A stretch of 64,000 bases of DNA. Origin: Gnetum montanum. Lineage: Eukaryota; Streptophyta; Gnetopsida; Gnetales; Gnetaceae. The notes beneath the pieces were generated by a model. It was given only the letters and a program-made list of their open reading frames with translations. It ran no database searches and was not told the DNA's origin. This document shows positions 35,494-46,062 of the stretch, one piece after another. The position numbers and the translations under genes are program-made. Location: NCBI GenBank assembly GCA_015680685.1, contig MNCI01006121.1, forward strand, positions 1-64,000. The letters are read 5' to 3'. Every line of letters starts with the position of its first letter. Positions within the stretch are counted from its first letter, which is position 1.

Positions 35494-36545
35494 CAATGGG
35501 GGGTTGCGTCTTGCGTAGCTTGAACCGTAGTGACTGCCCCTCTTCTTCTTCCATATGGAGCGTCTCCTTAGCTGGTTGAGACCTCTTTCGCTGCATCTTG
35601 ATGGCCACCATCTTGACGATGAGACGTTTCCCCTATGATATGCTATCGGCGGTAGCAGGGGATGCCTCTCCCACGCTATCCTGGCCATGAAAGTTGTGGG
35701 CCACCTGAACCTTAGTCGTCATAGAGAATGACTCCCTAATAGCTTCTCGGGGATCTTGGGCTCGTGTGGTCTAGAGGATTTGGCAGATCCATGGTTTGGA
35801 AATCTGATTGGGATTTTGCATAACCCAGACTCCATTCTCGTGGACTACCAAAAACTCTGTGAAACACCACAAATAGGCTATGTAAAAGGTGTAATGCACA
35901 TTGAACGAGACTCCTGCTTCTTATGAAGCACCACGATTTTAGTTTGCAGGCCTTTTCATAGATACCTAGCCCATTTGTAGCAAGCCCCCTCTTCCATGAC
36001 CTTCCGCATCACCCAAGCTTGCTCAATCCCAAGGATCTTTACTTGGGAAAGTAGTTGGGGGAAAGTGCGAGCATGGAAGATGGGATAAACCTCTTTCGTG
36101 GGTCTCGGCTTGACCTTCTCCATGGGGATCCCCTTTCACTCTTTTGCAACCCCTAGCCACTTCTCAATGTCCTCCTTCTGACGATTCACCTCTTTCTTGG
36201 ACTTTGACCCTATGAGGAGACCATCAGCAGGGACACCGAAAAGGTCCACAAATAGCTAGTCATTGATTTCAACAACCACCTGCACATCGTGTACACATGT
36301 GTAGAAGCGGTCTACCTTGTCAGAAAAGGAGTCTGCTAGGGCAAGCATCTCAGTGACAGGGATGCTTGGATTCGGGGCTAGGAACAAATCCATAAGCCTA
36401 GCATCTTGAAGGTGCTTGAGCAGGGATTCCAAGGCTGCACTGCATATCCAGCGTTGGCTCTCATCTACCTCCCTATACTTGAAGTAGATGTTGGCCTCCT
36501 GGTTTCCTAAGGTTATTACTATCACCTCCTGGGAGTTCTTCACCC
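35494..36545 (-). pseudogene. Antisense gene central exon
   Basis: The longest open part (36543-36256) begins VKNSQEVIVITLGNQEANIY and includes a helical ESLLKHLQDARLMDLFLAP segment. After a TAG the frame continues with LFGVPADGLLIGSKSKKE, WLGVAKE and IFHARTFPQLLSQVKILG, then becomes shifted. The end is basic (GKRLIVKMVAIKMQRKRSQ) and then Glu-rich. I do not recognise a domain. A plant transposon-associated ORF of the kind found antisense in Retand-type elements is possible but unproven. Confidence 0.6.
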
Positions 36546-38010
36546 CTATAGTAGTTTACATGAAAGAAGTTAGCACAACAGCACAAAAAAACACAAAAAA
36601 GAAAACAAGTTAGGAAAAACATAACTAGCAGAAAAAAAATAGCACTGATATTTAAGCATGCGGTAACTTACAGTTTAGCTTACCAGGCTTAAACAGTGAT
36701 GAATGGCAGAAGATTAACCAAGACATCTTCAACGGTGATTGGTTTAAAGGGTATCCATCCCTCATCCAACCAACCGAACTCCTTGCACCTATTGTAGAGT
36801 CTGGGATACCAGGTTGGATAGGTTTGGTACTCACCCTAGCACTAGCCTATCACACCTGCACACATATTCTCAATGGAAGAAAACTCCCACAGCACCATCT
36901 GTGCTAAGGTCAACACATCCGTATCACCATGAAGCCCTTCCTCATTGATAAAAAAACTAGTAACAAAAACAAACTGTTAACATTTGGCTAGCGTAGCAAA
37001 CATTGCATAGCGTAGTGGAACATGGCTACAAAGCTCACCCCCCAGTACTATAGATAGTTCCTGGTGGGTTTTGAAAGCACGTTCCCATATGACATGCAAT
37101 AAATAAGGTGTTGTAGAGATGGTAGTAATTATACTCGACCATCTTCCAAATCCAGGCCAAACTCCTCAGATTTCTGGGGCGTTGGCTAGATCCTACTCCC
37201 TACCTGCTGCTAATCACTCCATCCCTCAAGAATCTTAGGATACCCCAATTTTCCCTAGGCAACCACTACCTCCTCTACCAGGTGTGACCAAACAATCACA
37301 CTGAAGCGTTGGAGGAGAAATTGTAGGAACTCCTACGCTTCCTCCCAGAACCAGACCTCCTGCTCCCCCACACGTGTATGGGGTAGAGGAACATTGACCA
37401 CTGGTATGCTCATGTAGCACAAGACCCCCACAATTTCTAGGACAATCAAAATTGGCCTTAGCGCTATCCTGCACAACACAATAGCAAATGTTAGCATCAT
37501 GTCCGAGTTCAATACACACATAGCATAGCAAAACTAGAATTTTAGCAAATAGCATAGCACAATTCTCTTTATGTATATAGCAAAGAAAAAACATGAAGGC
37601 AATAGCGTAGCAAAATTAGCTTAGCATAGCAACAAGGCGATTAGCCCTAACAAAGTGACTAACATTATGCTGTGATAGAACACGTGTTACACTATCACAT
37701 CACACATGGCCAAAACCTCTTGAGGGTCCTACGCTACGCTATTTGCATGCCAAGTGGCTCAAATCATCCAGGCCTCTGTGGTAATGACAGCCATAGTGAT
37801 GGTGGTCTAGGCGACCTTGCATGCAACCTTAGTGTAGCGTCTGTACATCCGCTGCAGCTGAAATGGCAACATCGATGGTGTAAAGGCCAAGACAATGATA
37901 ACACAATGACAGAAAAACATAGATAGCTAAACAAAATCACAAAAACAAAAACAAGAAAAACAAAAATAATAACAAAAGCATGAGAAAATAGAAGAAGCAT
38001 AATAGCTTAC

Positions 38011-38156
38011 CAAGTCAATGGTGTCTTCTCTCGCACTGCGATGTGCACCTGTGACACCTGCCCTAGGGTTTCTTTTACCTCCTCTACCTTCGCGAGTGCC
38101 AGGTGTTTACATTCTTTCTTGGAAGCCATCCTCTTGCTTGCCAACTCTTTCCTCAT
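38011..38156 (-). pseudogene. Antisense gene exon 1
   Basis: Open over 48 codons from ATG 38156 (MRKELASKRMASKKECKHL), Lys/Glu-rich and helical in character, ending at a GTAAGC donor. A second in-frame Met is at codon 10. The junction phase with exon 2 at 37857 does not restore the better-looking frame of exon 2, so an indel or a different acceptor is likely. Confidence 0.65.
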
Positions 38157-38283
38157 TACTATGTTCAATCACCTTGCTCTTTGTTGGCACAATTGCTCTA
38201 TGCTCTAAATGTGGGTTGTGCACTCTGAATGTGGGCTCTGCACTATTACGGTGAAAATGATGAGTTTACCAAGGGTTAATCCC

Positions 38284-38291
38284 TATTTATA
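38284..38291 (-). promoter_or_regulatory. TATA box TATAAATA of the antisense gene
   Basis: Minus-strand TATAAATA followed by AGGG, about 128 bases before the first ATG (38156) of the antisense gene. It suggests the gene has its own promoter inside the element. Confidence 0.65.
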
Positions 38292-38459
38292 GCCATAATG
38301 GTAAAAAGGAAACTTGTCATTCTCTCTCTCTCGTTTAATGCAAAGTATGTCGTGCAATGTAGCATGCCTACCATGACATTGTAGCACTATTCACATTAAA
38401 ACAAGTGGGCCTAGGCGAAGAGCCTTGACATACTTCAAGCTAGCCATTTGCCTTCCCAA

Positions 38460-38765
38460 AAATATCTAGTTAGTGGTCCAAAAATACTTTAAACTAGCAA
38501 TCCTAGCACGTAATTCCAATCTAGTTAGCAGTCCGCAAAGATCTTAAACTAGCAGTTTCGACCCTTTTACTTGTTGGCAATCCACAATGACATTAAACTA
38601 GTAGTTTTGCATTTTTACATTACCAGCTTTCTGTTCTTTATACTAGAAGTTTTGCATTTTACGTCTAGGCAGTCCGCAATGACATTAAACTAGTAGTTTC
38701 ACATTTTTACATCAGCAATTTTGCACTTTTACATCTTAGCGGTCCCCCATGACCTTAAACTAGCA
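38460..38765. repeat. TTAAACTAGCAGTTT-type repeat upstream of RT
   Basis: Five or six loose units combining AGCAGTCCGCAA-GA, CTTAAACTAGCAGTTT and CATTTTTACAT. It borders the promoter side of the antisense gene. Confidence 0.75.
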
Positions 38766-39049
38766 AATCTTAAGCTTTTCATCATGCTTTACTGATTACA
38801 TCTCATTGCTACTTTGCAAATTTTCACTATGCATGATTACTACCAACAGGTACCTCTTAACTAGACTTTCATCTCATTTTGGTAGGTTGAGAAAGAATGG
38901 AAATCCATCATGATCTCTCTTCACCTTTAGCTTTAGCAGGTCCACATGGAAAACTCACAAGACAACTGAACCTAGATCTAATAAATTAGGAATCACCCGC
39001 AGTTAGCACCGTAGCATCCTTGTAAACATCCCCAAACTAGCCTGAGCAT

Positions 39050-40135
39050 TTGGTCGAAGCCCTAGATTTAGAGGCTAGGGATGTAACTGAGGATCCTCTC
39101 ATCAAAACGCCTATGACCGCATCCAGGGGGGAGGTAAAAACGTTGAAACTTAGTTCCCTCCTAGATTCATAGACGCATAAAGATGTAGCCAAAATTCTAC
39201 AAGATAACATTGAAGTCTTTGTGTGGTCATATAGCGACATGCCAAGTTTAGATCTGAGGCTGATACAGCACAACATCGTCTTAGACCCATGCATAAAAGC
39301 AGTTAAGCAAAAGGCTTGTAAGGTTAAACCAGAGATCACACTAGCCATACGAGATGAAATCACCAAGCTATACCAGGCTGGTTTCATATGAGCAGTTGAT
39401 TACTTGGAATGGGTATCTAACATTGTTGTAGTTTCTAAGAAAATGGGGGGAATATGAATCTGTATAGACTTCCGGGATCTAAATAAGGCAACTATCAAAG
39501 ACGATTTTCCACTTCCAAGTATCAATCAACTCATTGACACTATGGTTGGTCATGCTTTGTTATCCTTCATGGATGGTTTCTCTAGCTACAACCAAATTCA
39601 CATTAACCCAGAGCATCAGTTAACAACAACCTTCATGACCCCATGGGGTACCTTTTGTTATACTATGATGCCTTTTGGGCTTAAGAATGTCAAAGCAACC
39701 TACCAGCGAGCCATGACTTACATCTTTAGTGACTACATCTTAGAAATGCTGAACAACTACATGGATGACATAGCGGTGAAATTTGAGGTTGCTGATCATC
39801 CCAACGATCTAGGTGTAGTCCTCAAGTATTATCAGATGCACGATTTATGCCTCAATCCTAAAAAGTGTGTCTTTGGGGTGAGAACCGGATGCATGTTAGG
39901 ATTTGTAGTATCGAAGGCTGGAATACGAGTGGACCCTGACAAAGTCAAGGCCATCGTTAACCTAGCGCCACCTACAAATCTTAAGGAATTGCATGGGCTA
40001 CAAGGTAGAGTGCAGTTCATTAGAAGGTTTATAGCAAAATTGACTAACAAGTTAACTTTGAATGGACACCATAGTGCCAACAAGCCTTTGATGATCTGAA
40101 GAAAGACCTTTTGCACCTCCCAACTGTTTACACAG
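39050..40135 (+). pseudogene. E1 reverse transcriptase
   Basis: Ty3/gypsy RT in Tat style: FVWSYSDMPSLDLRLIQHNI, then WVSNIVVVSKKMGGI, ICIDFRDLNKATIKDDFPLP (about 39458-39517), FMDGFSSYNQIHINPEHQLT, TPWGTFCYTMMPFGLKNVKA, and the catalytic NYMDDIAVKF (about 39758-39787) with both aspartates kept. The thumb side reads FVVSKAGIRVDPDKVKAI. Three stops at the start (TAG, then TGA twice where CGA is expected) and a frameshift near 40050 inactivate it. It copies element RNA to DNA in the particle. It starts abruptly after the 38460-38765 repeats, without protease next to it. Confidence 0.9.
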
Positions 40136-40560
40136 AGGGATAATCCTTTCTTCATCTACCTTGCCACCTCAGACACGTCTATCGTGGCACTGTTATGTTA
40201 GAAATGGGATGATGGTTCTGAGATACTAGTGTACTACCTAAGTCATGCACTAATAGCATATGAAGCAAAATACAATGAGATGGAGAGAAACTACCTTTCC
40301 TTAGTATTTGCACTAAAAAAGTGGAGACACTACCTATTTCGTACCAAAATTAACATCATTTGCAAAAGCAACATACTCCAAGCTATCACAAACAATCTGT
40401 ACGAAAGTAGTAGGATAGCCTGGTGGAAAGTAATAATAGTGGAATTCAATTTGCATTATGTGAGCCAATCGTCGATAAAAGGTCAAGCTATAGCAACATA
40501 ACTTACAACCTCACCCATCGACGACTAGGTGATCATAGACCCCGAATTCCCAGACGAGCA
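40136..40560 (+). pseudogene. E1 RNase H (gypsy type)
   Basis: PFFIYLATSDTSIVALLC, then YYLSHALIAYEAKYNEMERN and ALKKWRHYLFRTKINIICKS follow RT in the expected order. It would degrade the RNA of the RNA-DNA hybrid. Stops near 40199 and 40499. Confidence 0.8.
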
Positions 40561-40584
40561 TGTTAGCACTATCAATGTCATCCC

Positions 40585-41000
40585 ATTGCATATTGAAGCT
40601 ACTTTGCATTTTGACGGTGCCTTGACCGTGCAAGGTGGTAGTGCAGCTACTATCATTACATTCCCCTTTGGGTAAATGCATCCTTTAGCTTATCGTTTTG
40701 CATTCCCTTGTACAAACAACATGGTAGAGTACGAGGGGTTACTCAGGGGCCTCTTAGTAGCCCAAGCATTAAGCATACAACACCTCGTGATTCACGAGGA
40801 TTCATAACTAGTTGTGAATCAAATCACCGAGGTCTACACCTACAAAGCTACACACCTACAACTCTACTGCGACCTAGCAAAAACTTTACTAAAACAATTT
40901 TCAACTATGGACGTGCAACACGTACCACATAGCGAAAACACCATAGTAGATGCCTTAGCCACCCTAGTGTTAAATATTCCATCACACCTGTTCGCAAATT
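40585..41000 (+). pseudogene. E1 second RNase H (archaeal type)
   Basis: LHFDGALTVQGGSAATIITF, then AYRFAFPCTNNMVEYEGLL and a DVQHVPHSENTIVDALATLV end (about 40908-40967). An extra RNase H between the gypsy RNase H and integrase is the hallmark of the Tat lineage, which is the basis for the family assignment. Stop codons at three positions. Confidence 0.85.
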
Positions 41001-42310
41001 TTCCAACCTCGATTACTGAGTGTACTGAGCCTATTACTCAGGCAAGACTAGCACTGCGGATACCTAGGAGTGGTACACCAACATTAAAGCCTACCTGCAA
41101 CATGGTGAGCCCCCAAGCGGATTGACATCTGCCCAGAGAGATGCGATTCATAAGCATGCTCGACAATATGTGCTCATGGGAGATAATGCCCTATGCAAAC
41201 GCTCCTATGACGGGATATTGCTAGCATGTGTAAATAAGGAGCAAGTGCAGAAGGTGATTAATGAAGTACATGAAGGACTGTGTGGTGGACACATAGCACC
41301 TAGGGCTATGGCCATAAAAATTAGACATCTAGGGTACTACTAGCCTCACATGGAGCATGATTTCCTGGCCAAAGTCAAGACGTGTGATATGTGCCAACGA
41401 TATGAAAATCTCATACACATTTCACCTACAGAGCTGCATCCGATGCATATTATGTGGCCTTTCTAGTGATGGGGACTAGACCTCATAGGACCTATCATGC
41501 CTAAATCCTCCATAGGCCATAGCTTCATCATCATCGCCATTGAGTATTTTACTAAGTGGGTGGAGGCTATCCCCTTGAGGAAGACTACATCTTAGCAGAT
41601 TTTCCACTTCATCTTGGACAACATTGTGATAAGGTTTGGGCCTCACATTACTATTGTGACCAACAACGGACCATAGTTTAGTAGTGCAGAAACCCAAACC
41701 TTTTGTAGCAATCTTGGCATTAGACAATCATTCTCCTTGCTCTATTACCCACAGGAAAACAGACAAGCATAGGTTACAAATAATTCCATCATCAACTTGC
41801 TAAAAAGAATGCTTAACAACAGCAAGAGACGATGGCATGAGCAAATCCTCTATGTGTTGTGGGCTTACAGGATGACATGCAGGACTGCAACAGGTAAGAC
41901 ACCTTATAGTCTTTTTTATGGAACTGAAGTAGTGTTACCTCTTGAGTTGCAGGTTCCATCACTTCGGATGATCCTATCGAATGTCATGAGCGAAGCCTAG
42001 AACAATGAGTCGAGGATCATTGACCTCGACTTAATAGAGGAGAAGCATGCACAAACACTGGGTCACATAGAGCATTATCAGAACAAGCAACGCAAAAACA
42101 TCATGAAAATCCACATCAACAGCCAATATAGAAGGAAGACCTCATTCTCAAGGCTATTTGTGAGCATATGAACAAATTCTCAGCAAACTGGGAAGGTCCA
42201 TACATGGTCACACAAGCCTTTGGGAACAGGGCCTTAAAGCTAGTAGACATGGACGGTAACGAGTTTGCAAATTCGGTGAATCACTCGTATCTTAACCCAT
42301 ACTACATCTA
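41001..42310 (+). pseudogene. E1 integrase
   Basis: Zinc-binding part: H-EGLCGG-H (about 41268-41292) and CDMCQRY (about 41382). Catalytic core: GLDLIGPIMPKSS (first Asp kept), VTNNGP at about 41658 where TDNGP is expected (second Asp changed to Asn), YYPQENRQA followed by TAG where the third acidic residue belongs. C-terminal part includes RMLNNSKRRWHEQILYVLWA and TGKTPYSLFYGTEVVLPLEL. A frameshift near 41100 precedes it; ends at about 42310. Confidence 0.85.
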
Positions 42311-42324
42311 AAGGATGAACATGG

Positions 42325-42735
42325 TAAGCTCGTCTACTATGATGTAAAATTAGCAAACAAATGTCTGCTATGACGTAAAATTGGCAAAGGTGAGCAAATG
42401 TCCACTATGACATAAAACTGGCAAAGCTTCACCAACGTCTACTATGACGTAAAACTAGCATAGATAGTCTACTATGACTATAAACTGGCATAGACAGTCT
42501 ACTAGGACCTTAAACTAGCTCATCCACCATCGGCTACGACAATAAACTAGCACAGCAGTCTGCTGGGAACTTAAACCAGTACAGGGAAAATCCGCTATGA
42601 TGTTAAACTGGCACATATGGTCTGTTGCGACCCTAAACTAGCACAGCAGTCTACTGGGACCTTAAAATAGCATAGCAATCTGCTAGGACCTTAAACTAGC
42701 ATACCATGGTCTACTAGGATCTTAAACTAGGTTTG
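42325..42735. repeat. Tandem repeat after integrase
   Basis: About a dozen units of roughly 30-40 bases: TCTACTATGACGTAAAACTG or TCTGCTAGGACCTTAAACTA followed by GCA-AGC. This is the position where Tat-lineage elements are known to carry hypervariable 3' untranslated tandem repeats. Confidence 0.85.
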
Positions 42736-44109
42736 CAGCATGTCCCCAGCATGCATCTACACCAGTACATAACAAGCGAGTGTGCATAGTACCTACACAA
42801 GGTGGGACGTTGCAGTTCTAGAATGCAGTTAACGATGCCAAGAAAACACCCTCTAGAACATATGCAACGCCACTGCTCCTGGCATCTTGCTAATCCTCCA
42901 AAGATGTCATATGACATCCTAATGACCCTTCGAACCTACTACCTCCACATCTCATCGTCCTAGTAGTAGCTTCCCTGGTCAATGCCTGCTGTTGGAGTTC
43001 CAATAGTATTGTGGCCTAGCCACAATATTGTTAACCTCCAGCCCCTACTGGTATCTGAGCTCAAGAGACATTTAGCTGTTGGGTAGCCAATCTCACAACT
43101 AAACTGAGAATGCTTTCCTTAGGCAGGGATTCCTGAGCATCTGCATTCATAGTAACTCCTAGCCTCCTCGATGCCAGCTTCTCCACACTGATGCTGTGAA
43201 GGCCGCTGCTGGCCTTCCTAGTTTGGACACTGCATGCCTCAACAACAACATTAGTTGCTCCAGCAGCATCCACAGTAAGACCTGTGCCTTCATTTTGCAT
43301 CATGTTTTTTTCTTCTACTTTGCTCTTTGTTGTGTTTACAAGGTGCGTACCAGAGGGGCGTTGATCAAAGATGCATTTCGCCACAGTAGAAGATGCTACA
43401 GTGTTACAAGGTGGTTGTCTTGATTAGCTTGGCTACTTCAGAGTGCACATCCTACCCTATCCCTTAAACCCTTTTACCTTACTCCTCGCACCCACAATTC
43501 CACTCTCTCCCCTCTTTTACCAGCTTTTCCTGATACCTGTAAAGCCCCACCATTTGCCCAACTGCAAAGTCCATGACACGTGTAACACAACTCGCCACAT
43601 GGGAAGCACCTGTAGGCAGGTTAGAGCCCTATGTGGATGTAACACAATTCATCCTAGGAAAGAAACACCTATCCTGCAACAAGGTTGTTTACAAATGTAA
43701 ATAGCAAAACATCAAAAGGCAAAAGCATAAGAGAGTAAAAGCTCACATGCAAAAAAAAAGTGCCTAAAACAAATGGCACGTAAGTTGTTTTGCAATCACC
43801 CTCTCTAAGTATTTCGACAAGAGGTCAAAGGTTAGAAAAAGCAAAGATGACCACGCAAACAACTCCCTCACAAGCACTCTGATGAGGGATTTTGCTAAGT
43901 TTCATCTTTACCACTTTCCTGAACCTCCTTCCCTCCCCGCTTAGCCCTTCCCTTTGCCAGGCATAACCAATGCAACACTCTCAAGCATAGCTAAGTGACA
44001 TCTTGGTGATTGCCAAAGAGCGATGTTAGAATTTTGTCTTTGTGGTGTTTCATATTCTTTGTCGACGTCTCTCGAGTCCATTCTCCAAATGTCAACAAAG
44101 AGGGGCCAA
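42736..44109. other. E1 3' untranslated region with minus-strand open frame and polypurine tract
   Basis: Mostly noncoding but richer in GC than its surroundings. It contains a minus-strand open frame 43384-43061 of 107 codons (MAKCIFDQRPSGTHLVNTTK...) without recognised homology. The final purine-rich CAACAAAGAGGGG before 44110 is the plus-strand primer. Confidence 0.55.
43061..43384 (-). CDS. Unidentified 107-codon open frame in E1 3' region
   Basis: Uninterrupted, unlike every other coding part of E1. Balanced amino-acid composition (GTGLTVDAAGATNVVVEACS; SISVEKLASRRLGVTMNADA), but I recognise no domain. It could be a captured host exon, a second antisense ORF of the type known downstream of pol in some Tat elements, or chance. 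No splice sites or promoter were convincing. Confidence 0.3.
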   Translation of the reverse strand: MAKCIFDQRPSGTHLVNTTKSKVEEKNMMQNEGTGLTVDAAGATNVVVEACSVQTRKASSGLHSISVEKLASRRLGVTMNADAQESLPKESILSLVVRLATQQLNVS

Positions 44110-44399
44110 TGAAACACCCTAAAATTTTGAGACCCTCTTACTTCACCAGGGTCTCAGAACTAAGGCAAAGAATTTCCACAAGTGCGGCATCATGGCAGTT
44201 TGGTAGAAACTGGATGTTCTAAGTTCAGACTGTCCAGTTTGGAAAATTTTCTACTCCTGGTGTTGACAGGCCCAACGGACTTTCCAGCCTTCCCACTTGG
44301 GTAGTTCATCTAGCTAACAGTCTACTTAGAAGTGATGCATGGAGTTGTCGATGGTGCTTAGGCTGTGCAAAATAGTTTGGCAATTTTTCTAGTTAAGAA

Positions 44400-45260
44400 T
44401 TTTGCTACACTACGCTACGCTATGTAGCATAGCAGGCCTCAAAAGACAGTTGTAGGACGAAGTGCTAAGCTATGCTACACTACGCAGCATAGCACAGTGT
44501 AGCAAAAGCAAGACAGAAAGGCCCAGATTGCTTAATGATTTTAATTACACTTGGCCAACACCTCTGGCCTTTCAAAACCAGTTGCTTCGCTCGACTTCAA
44601 GTCCTTTAGCAAAGTTCTCCTTATTAGAAAAGTACCAGATTGGGAAAAAATTAGGCTATGTTGGCTGCTATGCTATGCTACACTACGCAATGTAGAACAA
44701 CATAGCAATGATGCAAAAAATGACAAAAGGCATCTCAGGATTAGCAAGTTCGCAAGTTTCACATCACACAAAATAAAGGTTGCAGAATGGTCAGCATGAT
44801 CGTCAGGCAAAAGTTTGCAACTTAAGTGAAAATCACAGTTAAGGCTAGTTGCTATGCTATGTAGCATAGCAAACATGCATAACTAGCCAACACACTTCGA
44901 AGGCTTCTAGCACTTGCAATTAATTCCATAGCAGATTTCTTCCTCGAACTAGTGGTTACGCTATGCTACGCTACATAGCATAACATAGCGTAGGAGGTAG
45001 CTATGCTATGCTAACATGCTATGCTAACATGCTATGCTACACAGCATAGCACAGCGTAACAAGCAACTACACTATGCTAACATGCTACACTCCATAGTGT
45101 AACACAATGTAGCAGGCAGTTGGGTGTAGCATAGCATAGCAAGAAGCCATGCTACGCTAGCAAGCTACACTTCACAGCGTAGCATAGCGTAGTAAGTGGC
45201 TATGCTACATCTATGTGCTTCACTCCTTATCTGCATTGATGGCACACCTAACCCCAACAT
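44400..45260. repeat. TAGCRTAGC / GCTAYGCTA word cluster, E1 3' LTR
   Basis: Same cluster as in the 5' LTR, with different word counts and arrangement (for example two adjacent copies of CTAACATGCTATG near 45012-45035). Confidence 0.85.
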
Positions 45261-45398
45261 CTCCAATTCTGACAACGTAATTGTAGTGTGGCAGGCTCAT
45301 CAATCAACTTTGCATGTCCATGCAGTGTGGACATGTCAACATCTTGTGGATCAAGGACACGTGGCATCCAAACCGCATCTTTCGCATGCTCCTAGCCC

Positions 45399-45406
45399 TA
45401 TAAATA
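45399..45406 (+). promoter_or_regulatory. TATA box TATAAATA, E1 3' LTR
   Basis: Same CCC-TATAAATA-CC context as the 5' LTR copy. Confidence 0.7.
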
Positions 45407-46062
45407 CCCAGACAAGCAACGCTTAAAGGGTTGGCAAAAATTTCTTTTGGCTCTTAGAAATTGTTGGCAAATTTACAAGTTGGCAAATTTGGGCAAAAAC
45501 TGTGATTGGCAAATTTAAGCATTGCCAATCATGAGCATTGTTAACATCAGCGAGTTGACAAAAATCAAAAAGCTAGCACTCCTGTTTGGCATTTTATTAG
45601 CTTCCTTCTATTGCATGTGTAGCATTTTGCATTATTAGCTCGTGAATTTGCGTTCAAGCATACAGTTGGCTTGCTTTGAAATTATTTGGTTACTTTCGGG
45701 TCTCTATGCTTCCTAGCATCACGCAAACGATTGTATCCACCTTGACAAAGTAAAGTCGTAATCTTGAAGCAGTGCATTTCTTAACTCCATTTTATTTCAT
45801 TCTCTTGCTTATCATCGCATTTTCCATTGTTTTCATTTCCTCACATATAATAATCAATATTTTACGTTATAAAAATTATTTTCAAATTACGTGTTTGCAA
45901 AAGGTTTAGTGACACCGATTAAGTCCTTGTCTAATCAACCAGACCATTCAAGGCACCCTATTTCCATTTTATCCAGCACGACCCTTGTACGGATCTGGGG
46001 TTAAGACTATCCGACCAGCGACCTCTCGGTGTTTCCTGCCGTTGATGTTTTCGATCGCTACA

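Larger units (their letters stand above)
33509..38156 (-). pseudogene. Antisense multi-exon gene inside E1
   Basis: A spliced gene opposite to gag-pol, between protease and RT. Proposed exons (minus): 38156-38011, 37857-about 37742, 37468-37039, 36957-36684, 36545-35494, 35359-about 34880, 34805-34660, 34551-33717, 33634-33509. Most boundaries have GT and pyrimidine-AG signals: donors GTAAGC (38010, 36683), GTGAGC (37038), GTAAGT (34659), GTTAGT (33716); acceptors TTGTGCAG (37469), GTTACTAG (36958), TACTATAG (36546), ATTGCCAG (35360), GATTATAG (34552), AATGTAG (33635). Introns contain TAGCATAGC words. A TATA box is at 38291-38284. Several exons hold TAG/TAA stops, so this copy is dead. The last exons are conserved in E4 and E2. 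Protein function unknown: charged, partly coiled-coil, acidic C-terminus. Confidence 0.75.
26118..46062 (+). mobile_element. E1: complete 19.9-kb Tat-lineage Ty3/gypsy retrotransposon
   Basis: Bounded by TGAAACACC (26118) and ...CTACA (46062), with a perfect target duplication GAAAC at 26113-26117 and 46063-46067. Order: LTR, primer site, leader, gag, protease, antisense gene, RT, RNase H, second (archaeal-type) RNase H, integrase, tandem repeats, 3' untranslated region, LTR. The second RNase H assigns it to the Tat lineage of plant Ty3/gypsy (Ogre/Retand relatives). Inserted in LINE L2. No frame is intact, so it cannot be autonomous now. Confidence 0.93.
44110..46062 (+). mobile_element. E1 3' LTR
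   Basis: 1,953 bases, TGAAACACC to CTACA, followed by the GAAAC target duplication. It lacks S2 and so shows the pre-insertion site. TATA box at 45399-45406; TAGCATAGC word cluster at 44400-45260. Confidence 0.93.
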
